64,000 bases of DNA, taken from Alisma plantago-aquatica. Its lineage: Eukaryota; Streptophyta; Magnoliopsida; Alismatales; Alismataceae. Below the pieces are notes generated by a model that was given only the letters and a program-made list of their open reading frames with translations, did no database searches and was not told the origin of the DNA. The position numbers were made by a program, and so were the translations under genes. This document shows positions 35,467-48,575 of the stretch, piece by piece. Position 1 is the first letter of the stretch. Each line of letters begins with the position of its first letter. The stretch spans positions 1,531,330,472 through 1,531,394,471 of the forward strand of contig OY856409.1 of assembly GCA_963693085.1 (NCBI GenBank), in the 5' to 3' direction.

Positions 35467-36321
35467 TTAAGTAGAAGCTTCAGTCGCCTCTTTCTTCTTT
35501 TGTTCTTCCAGGTAGAGAGGACAATTCCTTTTCCAATGTCCTGGCTTTTGACAATGGTGGCAATTTCCTTTCTTAGTCACGCCTCCCTTGGCCTTGAGAG
35601 CTGAAGATGGCTTGGACTCCTGGCTAGCTTCAGAACCTTTCTTAGCTTTGCCCTTGCCCTTGCGCTTGGACTTGCCCTTCTTGCTCGTGATCACCATCAC
35701 GGACTTAGGCTTGTCCTTCTTCATATGTAACTCGGTTGTCCTCAACATGCCCAACAACTCTGACAGTGGCCTATCAAAGTTGTTCATGTTGTAGTTCATC
35801 ACAAACTGACTGTAAGATTCTGGCAACGATTGCAGTATCACGTCAGTAGCCAACTCTTGGCTCAGTGGAAATCCCAGTCTCTGCAGGTTCTCCACATACC
35901 CAATCATCTTGAGTGTGTGAGGACCAACTGGATCTCCTTCTGTCATGACGCACTTGAACAGTGCCCTAGAAACATTGTACCTCTCTTGCCGTGCCTGATC
36001 TTCATACATGTTCCTGAGATGCAAAATCATCTCTATGACACCCATTTTCTCATGTTGCCTCTGCAACTCATGGTTCATTGAACATAGCATCAAGCACTTT
36101 GCATCAATGGCATCATCAGAATGCTTCTTGTAAGCATCCCTTTCTGCCTTTGGTGCATTAGGAGCGGGTTCCTCTGGAATTGGAGTATCCAGGACATAGA
36201 GCTTACGCTCTTGAGTGAGAACAATTCTCAATGTCCGATACCAGTCGTGGAAGTTCGTCCCATTCAACTTGTCCTTGTCAAGGACCGATCGCAAAGAAAA
36301 GTTGTTGTTGTTTGTTGCCAT
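35467..36321 (-). CDS. gag: Copia-type Gag polyprotein (UBN2 domain plus zinc knuckle)
   Basis: Gag forms the virus-like particle that packages retrotransposon RNA. The likely start is MATNNNNFSL at 36321, not the upstream in-frame ATG at 36366. That choice matches family N-termini (short Asn-rich stretch, then KLNGTNFHDWYRTLRIVL) and gives 284 residues. The UBN2/gag-polypeptide domain covers roughly residues 15-215 (motifs LNGTNFHDWYR, LPESYSQFVMNY). A basic linker (about 220-252) rich in Lys precedes a CCHC knuckle, CHHCQKPGHWKRNC, at about 254-267. The frame ends in its own stop 17 residues after the knuckle, so there is no Gag-Pol fusion. There are no stops or frameshifts, in contrast to the ruined pol region downstream. 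The domain call is firm; activity is unknown. Confidence 0.9.
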   Translation of the reverse strand: MATNNNNFSLRSVLDKDKLNGTNFHDWYRTLRIVLTQERKLYVLDTPIPEEPAPNAPKAERDAYKKHSDDAIDAKCLMLCSMNHELQRQHEKMGVIEMILHLRNMYEDQARQERYNVSRALFKCVMTEGDPVGPHTLKMIGYVENLQRLGFPLSQELATDVILQSLPESYSQFVMNYNMNNFDRPLSELLGMLRTTELHMKKDKPKSVMVITSKKGKSKRKGKGKAKKGSEASQESKPSSALKAKGGVTKKGNCHHCQKPGHWKRNCPLYLEEQKKKEATEAST

Positions 36322-37714
36322 TTGAACTACAAAAAGGAAAATATGCAATTTTAGTCCAAAACTCATTTTTGACTTATTTGATTGATTTGAAAGTTTGACG
36401 ATATAATTAGGCCTTTAATTAGTTATCGCTCCCACAATTTTACTTCAAATTGATAGCCCTCACCATCAATTCGGAAGATTGCAGCGTACAACCTTCTTAG
36501 TGGGCAAGATCCTGAAATCCTCTAAGTCATGGACCAGCTAGGGCTGTCACCCACAACATAGATCTCTCAGGTAGGCAACTTTTGCCAATTGCATCATATG
36601 CAACTCTTGATAAGATGTCATCTACAACTCCTTGCAATGAACATCTCCATGCCTCAAGGCGCTAGATCCTATCTAGGTCACCTTGTTAAGTCCGACCCAA
36701 AGCAAACACGATGAACATGCACCCTGCTAGGGCAGACCCACACATTCATCCTTCACGCTTCCACGAGATAGACGGTGCACCACGCTTTGGCGTGCCCACA
36801 CTTGGTCGATCAAGCTTTTCACGTGTGTCGCATTTGGAAGGCATCTAAAACTTAATATTTAATGAGGGATTTGGTTTTATATACATATACATATCCAATC
36901 ACCACAATACATAGTACGTATCATATACATGCTATATCCCATAGAAAACATGCACAAACGATAAAAAAAAGTGATGATTATGGCCATCCTAATGTGATTC
37001 CTCGAGCCAAGAGGAATCACGGTCATCTAGGTCAACATCACATGCAACCTGTACAAGATGAACTCTGTGCCTTGCCATCCGAGTTGATCAACTCATCACA
37101 TGAATGATCTGTACTCTCTGGCCGGTCGTCTGGGTGCCACCAGCCAATTGGTTGGCTCCTCCAACCAATCGGTTCGCCCGGTCATCGTGCATATCATCAT
37201 GTCTGCCACCCGCTCATCTCGCTCCTCGAACCAGTCATCAACCGATTGGTTCACTCCTTGAACCGATCGTCTGAGTAGTCGTCTTGATGTCCTTCGGTCT
37301 TTGACATAACAGGAAATAAAATCCTATTCTATTTATTACATTTGCTTTAAAAGGGAAACCCCGAGTTACATTCGGGGGGAGCAAAGGTAGGAAAGAATCT
37401 CGAATTATTTCGAGTTACATCATGAATAAGAGAGGGAAAATCGGTGCGTAGACCGAGATGCAAGCAACCACACACAACCAATCACAGATAGGGGTTTATA
37501 GGCCACAATCACGCTACATACATCCCCCACAAAACTCATTTAAGGGTGACGCGTATCGAGTACATTAATAATACATATCATATATGTAATTAGGGATTTG
37601 TGGATTTAAGATTGGACATGCATAAAGCCGATATTATTCGCATCGTATGCAATAAATAAAGGCGACAAACCAAAATCGATCATATCGATATTCCTAAAAC
37701 ATAGAGCAGTTGAC
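36322..37714 (-). other. 5' leader of the copia-type element
   Basis: About 1.4 kb of non-coding internal sequence between the primer-binding site and gag, where a packaging signal would be expected. At 37140-37275 it holds extra copies of the AACCAATCGGTT / AACCGATCG motif that is arrayed in the LTRs. Confidence 0.7.
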
Positions 37715-37730
37715 GTGGCTCTGATACCAC
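37715..37730 (-). other. Primer-binding site of the copia-type element
   Basis: On the minus strand, directly after the 5' LTR, the sequence reads GTGGTATCAGAGCCAC. This includes a perfect TGGTATCAGAGCC complement of initiator methionine tRNA and proves the element runs on the minus strand. Confidence 0.93.
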
Positions 37731-39995
37731 TGTTGGGTTTTAGGGGAGACAGAGAAGGCAGCGGAAACAAAAAAATTCTCCCCAAACCCATACCGAGGAA
37801 ACGCGTCAACGTCTATGTAATAGGAAAGGATGGTTTGCGGAATCATACCTTGTCCCGAGGCTTGCTCGGAGACAATACCTCGCGCAATGCGCGGTCTTCA
37901 ACTCCGGACTTTGACGGTGTCTGTGCAGCTCCTGGTCGCACCGGGACTCACAACTCCTACTCGAACCGGACTGTCGGATGACAGTTGTCCTCCAAAGCGG
38001 CAGTGTCCTCCCGCCTCTGTAGTAGTCCACACGGACCACCTGGAACTCAACACTCCTTGTCCCACAAGGAAGTGGAAGGAGTCGCACCCTCCTGTAGACG
38101 TACTAGTCGCCTACACGCTCTCCTGCCTCCTGTTGCAACTGCAGTTGTCTTCCCTTGCTGCACCTCCCTTTTGTGGGAAGCACTTGCTCGGGCTCTCTCA
38201 CGGTTACCAAAACCAGAGAGAACGACAACTCGCAGAGCAACTGGTTGCACTGAGCTGTACTGTGAGAAGCCCCCAAGTACCCCTATATATATAGGAGAGT
38301 CATGGGACAGGGTTCTCCATCCCGGGCAATGTGGGACTAAAAGCAGGAGTAGAAGGGTTCGGGGTTTTCCACAAAAAGCAACCATCTCGCAACCTGAACT
38401 GATCGGTTCATTGTTGAACCGGTCGGTTCAGCCACTGAGCCGATCGGTTGGGCATGAGCCGATCGTTTGGGGCTCTCCAACCGATCGGTTGGTGCCCTGA
38501 ACCGATCGGTTCATGGTCCTAATCCGGCTCAAATTGACTTTCCTTGTTTCTTTCCCAATTGGCATCGAAATACCAATACTATTTCTAATCAAATTGGAAA
38601 TCCCATTTCCAATCAAATTAGAAATCGAAACGAAAGGAAAATTCGCACCAATCCTACTTTCCCAAGTTGCTCGATTGCACCAGTTGAACCGATCGGTTCA
38701 ACACTTGAACCAATCGTTTCACTCTGTGCATGAGCCGATCGACTCAACCCTTGAGCCGACCGGTTCAGCAACCTCAGCCGATCGGTTCATCTCATGAACC
38801 GACCGGTTGGGAGTGCAGATTGTGCAGAATCAGTCAAGTGCGATTTCAATCAATCTGATACTCCAATCAATGCGTCCAACACCTTGAACCATTTGATATT
38901 GAGCCATCGACTGATTGAGTGTTTAATTGAACTACTAAACTCCTTTAGTAATCAATCTAAACATTGCTTGTGGAAAAACTCCTCTTCCAGGTTAAATCCT
39001 ATGTGTGTGACCCTGCAGGTCCATTTCACATTGGCAGTGAAAGTCCATAACACTTATGACTTCACAAGCACAGAACGGTGCCTAGTCACACATCAGTGCT
39101 ACCCAAGTGAAAGTAGAAAGTTGGAGAACAACTTTCATCCTACAATCCGTGAATGGTGTTACAGCGAGTGTATAATTCCTTTGTCACTGATATCCCAAAT
39201 GAACTCGAGGCATGGATCTGTCATCCTGTCAACGTTCATTCACTTTCTTGATCTCAGAGTAGACTGGAAGAGATATGTATGACATCAGTATCACATACTG
39301 ACTCACACATGCGTGCACGCCTTTCTCAATCCTACTCATCAAGTGGCCATGGATATCAAACTCCCTCAGGAGGGACAAATCCCATATCTATCACTCGCCC
39401 CTCAAAAGCCCCATGTGTCAAAGCCACCCAATCATCACCTTTATAACAACCCATGTTTCAGGACTGCGTTTGATGATGTCAAAGTGTGCCCAACGACATG
39501 TGTTGAGTGCAGTGATTTCAGGTCTAAGAATCACACTCACCACCATCACTGTGAGTACTGACTGTGACTACCATCTCATGGTTCCATGTTTCAAACTCAC
39601 GGTGGGTCTGTCTGGTACCTTGTTCTCTAACAAGTACCTATGTGTTTGGTTTGATATCTCTATATCATGACTAATGAGATTCTGTCATCAACCAACACCA
39701 CAATCTAGTCTTGTGTGTCATTGTTGTCTATCTACCTTCCACAATGACATCCGACTAGGGACATAACAAGAATGTACAAACTCTTAGCATCCGTATGATC
39801 TCATCGTTCAGGTCCTCAACCTGAAAGCATACGTCATTGAGTACTGTCATTCTTTAGACATTCAATCTGTTCTATCACTATCTCATATGACTGAACCAGA
39901 AAGAATTGGAAGCTTGCCTTTGATGTTTATCAAATCAATCTTAATGTATCCCACCAATCATCCCATGATTGGCTCTCAAGGCATACATACCAACA
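37731..39995 (-). repeat. 5' LTR (right) of the copia-type element
   Basis: 2265 bp, TGTTGGG to CCAACA in plus-strand reading. A TATATATA box sits near 38284. Because transcription runs leftwards, it would start in the region just below that coordinate and pass through the primer-binding site. It carries the phased CGATCGGTT arrays at about 38397-38530 and 38690-38810. Confidence 0.93.
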
Positions 39996-40000
39996 TATCA

Positions 40001-41995
40001 AAAGTTAGTTAGTTTGACAACATAAATTGGTTAGTTGTGCTGATGAAATCTAGTTCATTTAGAAAATGCTAGCAAGGCGTGCCAATGAAAATTAGTTGTT
40101 GGTTTGAAAGGGTGATGGATAGTTATGCATACATAGACCAAAAAAATGATTAGATGCACCAAATAAAGAAAGTTTTTGCATACACGAAGTTGGTTATTTG
40201 GTTAGTCAAATGATGTTGATTTACCTGCTTGTATATAAATGTATATCTATTTATATATATGTGTACATCCAGAAGTTGTTCTTAAAAGAGAATGTTAAAA
40301 AACACATCACCTAAATGACATGCTCCCTCTGTAGATTGTGATCCACCATCAAAAGTAGGATACCACCTTCATCGTGAACTACCATAGTAGGGGACATGCT
40401 TATAAAAAAAAATTGACAATACCCCATCACAGTGTTCCATCATCACCATTAGGAACACTTCATTTCTTAGAATCTAACTAGATGGGTACCACCGTAGCAA
40501 CACTATTTGACCTGTTAAGTATATTACATGCAATCCCCATATGCAACCTCATTGAAAATATGACATAACTCCCTGAATAACGATAATTGACATCAAATGT
40601 ATCCTAGAAAGGGATGTTGTTACAAGAGATACCTCTTATGAGGGAAGTTAACGTGAAAAACAAAAATACTAATTTCCCTTACACGTGAGGATAATATACA
40701 ACAAATAATATGAGAAAGGTTACATCAACTAAAAGATATAAATAGTAAAGATAAAATTTGAAATTCTGTAGAGCACTTACATTATATTGGATGCAGTCAA
40801 AGTTGCGGTAAATACACAAATAACACATATCACTAACAATTCATAACATTGTCATAATCTTGCTAACACATACTTTTGAAAACTTCACCATCCCTATGGC
40901 TTTATTCTGCAACCGAATTGTAATCAAGTACATAAATATGGGAATACTGGTTCAAACAAGTGGTTGACACCTTGTGCATTAGAATACAAAACATGGTACA
41001 AATAAATGGAAAACCTAGTCATTTAGAGAAAATAAAAGGGAAACCTAATGCATCAATATACATAAGTTGGTGCAAGAAAATGGGAAAATAGTGCATCCAT
41101 ATAGTAATAGTGATGCAAAGAAATAGGAAAGATAATTCAATAATATATAAATAATAGTGCATGAAGGATACACACAACAATGACCGATGTAAGACAAAGT
41201 TTCTCTTACTCTTCTGCTATTGAGATAAATCTCCCTCAATTGAGTAAGTGGATATAGGGCTCTAAAACATTATGATAGAGTTAGTTGTTCCTTCCACTTG
41301 TCTGATATTGTCACCTCAGATCCGAAAGAAAGGATCTAGAAGAAGTAGCTTTATATGTAGAATAGGTGCATCATAATCCTTGAAAATGTCCACAATGTAA
41401 ATAAGGATAAAATGTACATGTAAAACTCACTAATACACCTTGGTCATGTTCCACACCAGATGAATGGCTGCCCTTTCTTACTTGGCTACCAAACCTTTAA
41501 AAGGACCCCTCTACACTTGTGTTTTTTATGATTTATCTTCCTTGTCATTGAAATGGAGCATATGGCTTGGTTTTTCCTCAACCATTATGAAGACACTAGG
41601 GAAGAGAAACAGAACAGAGGATGAGAAGTAGAGAGAATAAATGTTTTGGGGGAATGAGGAGTAGGATAGGAAAGTAGGACAAGATGGGATAAACAAAACT
41701 ACGACTAGAAAATAATATCTAGAGAATCAGGGTTTAAATGTTAGAAAAGTATAGTAGCGGGAGATGGAATGTTGGCAAGAAAAGTCATGGTAGTGAAGAG
41801 TTCTAGATGCCTCTAGCGTGTTGTGCTAGGCTAAAATTGTCTTCCTAAAATATCCCCCACCGATCTCATAGAAGGGAGATTCCATGTGTCTGTTTATCTT
41901 TTGGATGACCATGATCATGTTCAATACATATTGAGAAAAACACCCTTCAGGGCTGATTCTTTGCCTAATAGATTGTGAGCATGAACAATTATCAG
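40001..41995. other. AT-rich spacer, no gene seen
   Basis: No supported gene or bounded repeat. The bases right after the insertion site (TTAGTTAG, GGTTAGTTG) continue the simple TTAGTT-rich character seen left of the copia element. Confidence 0.5.
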
Positions 41996-42420
41996 TAATG
42001 ATGATGTGAAAGCCTTTGGTGTCTTTCTATTCATGGGGGAAAAGCTTTCTCATGGCTATCCTCTTAGATTGATTGTTTTGATGTCTTTAATGAAAGTTGT
42101 GCCAAAAGACTAGGGTTTGGTGTTGTTTCTGGTTTAACCGAGAAGTTTCTTTATGGTCTCATTCAAAAAGTGTGTCATTGCTGGTCAGGTTGGTATCTTT
42201 GTGTGTATGAACATTCACCAAGTGCATCCAAAGCCTTCTTGAGATTGTTTCTAGGTTGGGCCACTCGATGTTAATAACAATAGTTTGATTTTTGTTGATG
42301 CTAGCTATTTGAACTTTTGAAGTGTACATTGTGTTCGTTGGAGATTGAGCTAAAGAGTTTGATGTCTGTATGACAACATCCCATACATGATCTACATGAT
42401 ATTTCTACTAGACATGCAAA
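41996..42420 (+). repeat. Decayed copy of the 61.24-61.70 kb sequence
   Basis: Shared landmarks in order are AACAATTATCAGTAATGATGATGTG (61228 has TTGGTGATGATGATGTG), AAGCTTTCTCATGG, GGTG(A)TGTTTCTGGTT, TATCTT(T/C)GTGTGTA and CATTCACCAAG. A conserved reading of DDV(E/K)(T/A)FG exists at the start of both copies but both are otherwise interrupted. The common ancestor is unidentified. Confidence 0.7.
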
Positions 42421-45400
42421 CTCTTATTGTTTGGCACTCATACATGATTTGTATCGAATATTGGCTTGTTTATCTCCCTATTTTTTCTTATTATGCATTT
42501 CTTATATACTTATCTATCATCTTGTGATGTCTGATTGCAACAGCCTTGATACTACAACAATGGGTATCATGGATTAATGAGAGGGGTGCATGTGGTTGTT
42601 GTTTACTTGTTATCTTGAGAAGAAAATTCCCTTATAACTTCAAGTCTTCCATGATCACAAGATAGGGAGGGACCATACATAATGATAGAATAAAACAAAA
42701 TGAAGTTGAGGATGTAGAATGCATAATTAGTGTTTTCATGTTTTGTGACTGCACTTGATAGATGAAATCCAATCCGATCTCCATTATGACTATTATCACT
42801 ACATTTAACTTTAACTTAGTTTTACTTTTGGTTACTTTACTTGTTCATGATACAATTCAAACTGCCATCTTATTGATTGAACTAGATAAGCCAATGTAAG
42901 AGGTCATGCCACCCTTCCTTGTCATTGCACAGTTCCTCTACATAGTGGACCTATTATACATGCAAGAACCATTTGGTGTTGGGTAGAAATCTAATACACA
43001 ACCTGGATGTATGATGTGTTGTGTTCACACTTCATACTCACATACCAAATCAGTAAATGAATAACATAAAGGATAGTATATTTGGAGATAGACGAACTAG
43101 TAAGAAAAGGATCTCTATGCACAACTATTTAATATTCAAAAAATCTTCATGATTAAGGATGTTTATAAGAGTTACAAATTGTAGACTAAAATTTTGCATT
43201 TAACTATCATTAAAGGCAAGTTTTCTAGAATATAAACTAACTAGAAGAAAATTTCCATTATTATTATTAAAATTATATGATTACCTTATCCACTATAATA
43301 ATTAGTGATGAAATTACTCTAGAAAAATTATGATCTAGAACTTGTAGTTATGAACTAGAACTATAGGGTGCCTCCTCACCTTTTCCATGGCATCCCACAA
43401 TGTTGAGATTGTCATTATAGAAGGTTGGTCTTCTAGATGGAAAAGAGACATGAAATTGAAAAAGGCAGATAGTCATCTTCTCTATATTTAAGAGAATGGA
43501 AAGGAATTTATTAGACATGTAAGGTAGGGGGAGCAATATTGGTGTTCTGGAGCCAAACAGTCAAGATATCTCCTTAGGTTTTAAGACAATGTCAATACTT
43601 ATTTTAAATCACATTGTGAAGTTTGCATGTGATACCTCACAAACCAAGGACATCTACAAAATCCATAGGATGAAAGAATAGTCTTTACCCCCACCTCCAA
43701 TGGCACACTTCACTCCATAAGGACTGCTTCGAGTTGGAAAATTTTCTTCTTCATAAACAAGTTTCTTATTTTAATGGCATTGATATGTAAAACATCAAGA
43801 TTCATGAGCAAAAACGGAATTTGGTATTTTTTTTTAGAGAGAGAGGGGACAAAACATAGAATATAAGATTGGGCTATCTTTCCTTTTCCCCTCTTTGTTT
43901 CCATGAATTAAAACGTAATCAATATAAGGATATTTTGTTTATTTAGAAAAGTAACAAGTTTCTAATTGAAGTTGAGATTGAATATTTTAGTAAAAAATGT
44001 TCATGAAAATTAGTAAGAAGATTCATATCAAAACCCAAACCTAGAATAGATAATATATCTACATGTAGACCCCCTACTGGAGAAATTGTATAAAAGTAGG
44101 TAAATGTGTTGAAAAATGGATAGATAATATCTTGGTTGGGGACCACAAATTGGGTTTCAATAGTGCCTCTAGATTATATATCAAGTGCCTCTAAGTTTGC
44201 AACATGGGTGGCCTTAAGTAATGGATTGCTTCATTTCAACATTCTTAGTAGTTTCTTAATGATAATTTAAATTTATTATTTGAACACATGAGTACTCTAG
44301 AACACATCTCCAAACCATGAACATATGAAATTAACATAAAAAGTAACTAATCTTGATAATATTACAATAAATCATTTTATAATACACCTAGATTAAGGTA
44401 TGCATGTGCATAATACAAAATGAATACATCCATGTAGATAGGGCATACTAGTTGGCATTATAACTCAAGCCAATTGATTGACATGGCCCAGTTACCTGTA
44501 ATGGAGACATTTCTATTCAAGGTATGTGAGTTCCTTCCTACTCTATCTTTGTTTCTTGAAACATGATAACATCATATAAAAACCCCATCTAGAAACACTA
44601 ATTAATCATATTATTCATCTTATTTCCTCATATCATATTAGGATTCACCATATTTTATTGAATTTTAGATGCAACTTAATATTACCTTGACATTAGGATT
44701 ATAGTTTCCATAACAACATATTATGAATATTCTCTACTTTATGGTACTAGACTATATCTCTATCATTATATGTGGTATCCATGTTTATATTTTCTTCAAC
44801 AAATATCGTTTGAATATTAAATATTCCTAATTGAATAAAGATAGACTACTTATCATTAGTGATTCCAAAGTCTTTATAAAAATTAAGATACATTACCATA
44901 TTTGATAAGTTAATGTACTAACACCACATGTATTTGTGTATTATATGTTTTAAATCATCCATTATCAACCTCAAGCTACCATTACTTCTCACTAGTATCA
45001 ACCGTAGGATAAACTCTTGCATATAAACCCTAATACACAAATAATAGAAGGATGCCACATTAGAATATAGGTTAGTGATTATTAATCATATTTAATGCAT
45101 AAATGTACACACAAAAATCCAACATACAAAATAGTTAATATCGTACTTAATACCATTAAAATAGTTGACATAGGACTAATAGGGAGGACATTCCTCATCT
45201 ATATCAAAGTATATGATTATTACGACACAAACACCTATTTTTCACTTATTTACTACATCATTAATATTATTAATTCATGAAATGATGTAAGTATTGCATA
45301 ACTCCAAGTTTCAAACAAGATATTCTACAATGTATTTAGAGATCAATATAAGTTAGAAATAAAAGTATATTAGCGTGAAATTTCTTTAATTAGTGTTATA

Positions 45401-46055
45401 ATTATCCCCCAAATTTCATAACATTATCTATGATTTCTAAAACTTAATATAACATTACGGAGTAATAATGACTATCATAACAATACGGAAAGTTTTCTTA
45501 GATTATACCTTCAAAGTTAGTCCTAGCAATATTAAAATGTGCACACATGTTAAAGTTGAGTACGTACATCATTTTCTTAGATTATACCTTCAAAGTTAGT
45601 CACTTTGCAACATATTAATGCCCAAATCACTCATACTAAATTAATATACCAATAGATGAAGTATTTGTCTTTTTGAAAACACAAGTGATTACAACTTTGA
45701 GCCAGTGAGGCCTATTATTACATCTAATTCATATTTCATTTTCCTACGATCTTATTTAACAATTTAAACTATATCATGAAATATTATATCATATATTGCA
45801 ACTACCAAATTGTCTCTTTTATTTGGTAACAACCACACACCAACATATGTTTGTAACCTTTTATGTTTATTTTATCTATCTTTGTATGTACTATGTTTAC
45901 TAGAAGAATTGGACTAGATGATACAACTTATTTGTGATGGTCTATTGTAGATCATGGAAAATGTTTATTGGGTAGAACATGATTTAAGAATTTTTGTAGC
46001 ATAATCTCTAGAAAAAAATAATATGTATGTGAGTATGATGAGCGAGGTAATTATC
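42421..46055. other. AT-rich spacer, no gene seen
   Basis: No gene recognised. A 31-base word starting TTTTCTTAGATTATACC occurs twice, at about 45492 and 45571, a small local duplication. Confidence 0.5.
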
Positions 46056-46138
46056 ATATGTGCGGGGTGTGTGTGTATATGTATATATGTGCGGGGTGTG
46101 TGTATATATGTATATATGTGCGGGGTGTGTGTGTGTTG
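46056..46138. repeat. TGCGGGGTGTGTG / TATATG compound microsatellite
   Basis: Three units of GTGCGGGGTGTGTG followed by (TG/TA) tracts, about 30-35 bases each. Confidence 0.85.
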
Positions 46139-46639
46139 TTTCTACTTGATATTGTACATATTAAATGATCAAAGTCTTTCTCTCACTAGCTCCTAGCTGC
46201 TAGAAAGTTATGAGCTCCACCATGTGATCTATGCATGTTAATCAGAGGTTCAAACATAGGTTATTTAGGTTTCCATTTTCTCTTCTTTTCACAAATTCTT
46301 CGAGGTTGTTCACCAAAACTTTGAACTACTTCAAAGTTTGTCATTACTATTTCTCTTGTCTATAGAATTAGAGAAATAATTGGATTTTCCAAATAAAGAT
46401 GGGTGATAAATAGACAAGGAACATATCCTCTACGATTTACACAAGTATAGTGGTTGGGGTTGGTAACTAACTTATCTCATTTTGGGGGTGTATCTATATA
46501 CCTATGATAAAGTTGGATCTTTCGGTCTGTGTGTATGATCATGGATGCATGATTCTTTTTGGTTATCTTCTCTTTTTCAAGTTATCAGTTGATTCTATCA
46601 TTTTACATTTCCAGGGTGTACATGCTTGGTCACCTCATC

Positions 46640-47160
46640 AACATGTTTGTATACTTCATCAACATGTTTGTGAACTTTGTCTACATGTTTTAACAGTGCG
46701 TCTATGTGTTTCACTAGTTTCTCTACATACTTTAACTATTTTTTTGTGAGGTAAGAAGTCTTACATATTTGTGTTCTTAATCACTTACAAATTTTTTATG
46801 GATGAGATAATTTTGATAATCACGCATTGTAGGTTGGACGGAGATGAAAAATAGTTGATCGAGTTGTTCTCTTTTAATGAACTATATGTAAATTATTTAT
46901 TACATATTAGGCATCAATAGGAACATGCCAAAGAATTAGAGCACGGGTAACTTTGGTAATGAACCCCTATAGATCGGAGGAATTAGCTGGTAATAATTGA
47001 GTTATTCTCTTTTAGAGTTGTCAATAATAGAATTTGAGGACTAGTTACATAATTTTTTGGAGCGGGACAATTTTGATAATCACATATACATGTTGGAGGG
47101 AGTAATCCAAGAAGTAGTGTGTTTTATTTCAATTATTTTGAATACTATATATATTAGAAT
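46640..47160 (+). repeat. Dispersed repeat, copy 1 (partner 58670-59160)
   Basis: Colinear matches to 58670-59160 include TTTCACTAGTTTCT.TACATACTT, AGGTTGGA.GGAGA, GATC.AGTTGTTC.CTTTTAA, ATGTAAAT.ATTTATTA and TAATTGAGTTATT. A weaker internal re-run of the same words occurs near 47040-47110. No coding content. Confidence 0.7.
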
Positions 47161-47833
47161 ATATCTATAATAAAGATTGATCCTCCATCCTATGTGTATG
47201 CTCATCTGACCAGGTTGCTTTACTACTCAGCTTCTATTTTTCATTTATTTGAATTGATTTCCCCATATCATGATCTATGTGCTTGCTCATCTTATCAGTA
47301 TGTTAGTATGATTCATCAGCATGTTTGTCATCTCTCTATGTATGTTTTAGAACACTTCTGTAACATCTTGATCCCCCTCCCAAGTTGAATCTCTTTATTT
47401 ATGGCTACTCATAAACAAAAATCATCTTTGGGAATTTTGTTAGTAAAATCAAAGTGGACATCTCATCCTCCTCCTAGCCCATCTCCTTCACCAAAACCTA
47501 CCATCTCTCTCTTTCTCCATGTTAGTGAATGAAACCACCTCTCAAAAATCCCTATCTCTATAGAAACATCCCACCTCCACCATACTAATAGAAACCAATT
47601 GTATATATTCCAAAATATCCCCTCTCTAGAAACTATAAACCATCTCTCTTCTTTTCTAGTAAAAGTAACTTTGGAAGTTGTTCTAACTGGGAACGAGGAT
47701 TGATGTGAAGGAAAGTGAAACACAATAATGCCCAAACATAGTAGGAGCTGATATATTTAGTTATACTATGATTTATGTGGAATTATGGGATCCCTTTTAT
47801 CATCAAGTGCATATAAGTTATAGTGTTCTGGGT

Positions 47834-48575
47834 CTTCACTTTCATAATCTCTTATATCAACATCAATTAAAGTATGGATTAGTATGATTAGAATGGTATA
47901 TACTTCTTATCATAATTTCTCATATCAACATCAACAAAAAGTATTATTTAGTATGTTAACTTCTTATCATAATATCTTATATCAAAATCAATGAAAAGTA
48001 TGTTTTATTATAGTCGATACTTCTTATCATAATCTCTTATATGAACATCAATGAAAAGTATGGTTCAACATGGTCTTCACTTCTTATCATGATCTCTTAT
48101 ATCAAGATCAATTAAAGGTATGGTTTAATATGGTATATACTCCTTATCGTGATCTATTATACCAACATAAATTGAAAGTGTGGTTTAGTATGGTATATAC
48201 TTCTAATAATAATCTCTTATATCAACATAAATGAAAAAAATGGTTTAGTATGGTCCTCACTTCTTATCATAATCTCTTATATGAACATCAACGAAAAGTA
48301 TGGTTTATTATGGCCTTTACTTCTTATCATAATTTCTTATATCAACGCCAATGATAGTATGGTTAAGTATGTTATATACTTATAATCATAATCTCTTATA
48401 TTAACATCAATGAAAAGTATGGTCTATAATGGTATTCACTTACTATCATAATCTCTTATATCAACATATCATAATCTCTCATAACAACATTAGTGAAAAG
48501 TATGGTTCAGTAAGGTATTCACTTCTTATTATAATCCCTTATATAAATATCATGAAAGACATGGTTTGATATTAT
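47834..48575 (+). repeat. 60-bp minisatellite, about 12 units
   Basis: Units start at about 47834, 47902, 47960, 48020, 48080, 48140, 48200, 48260, 48320, 48380, 48440 and 48520. Each unit carries CTTCTTATCATAATCTCTTA, then TATCAACATCAATGAAAAGT, then ATGGTTTAGTATGGT. Units differ by scattered substitutions; the last two are disturbed by a partial extra copy near 48465. It does not code. Confidence 0.93.

Larger units (their letters stand above)
30791..39995 (-). mobile_element. Copia-type LTR retrotransposon, gag retained, pol decayed (TR-GAG-like)
   Basis: A 9.2-kb minus-strand element. The LTRs at 30791-33077 and 37731-39995 start TGTTGGG and end CCAACA. The target duplication TATCA is perfect (30786-30790 and 39996-40000). 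The primer-binding site abuts the right (5') LTR and a purine tract abuts the left (3') LTR. The internal region is only 4653 bp. It contains a long leader, an open gag gene (35467-36321) and, beyond it, sequence where only fragments of copia reverse transcriptase can be read. The LTRs look nearly identical, which suggests recent insertion, while pol is badly decayed. So the element was probably already defective and was copied by enzymes supplied in trans. That fits the TR-GAG class of non-autonomous elements. Confidence 0.93.

Noticed and set aside
47834..48575. CRISPR array
   Set aside because: The 60-bp units are contiguous and diverged throughout, with no unique spacers. This is plant minisatellite DNA.
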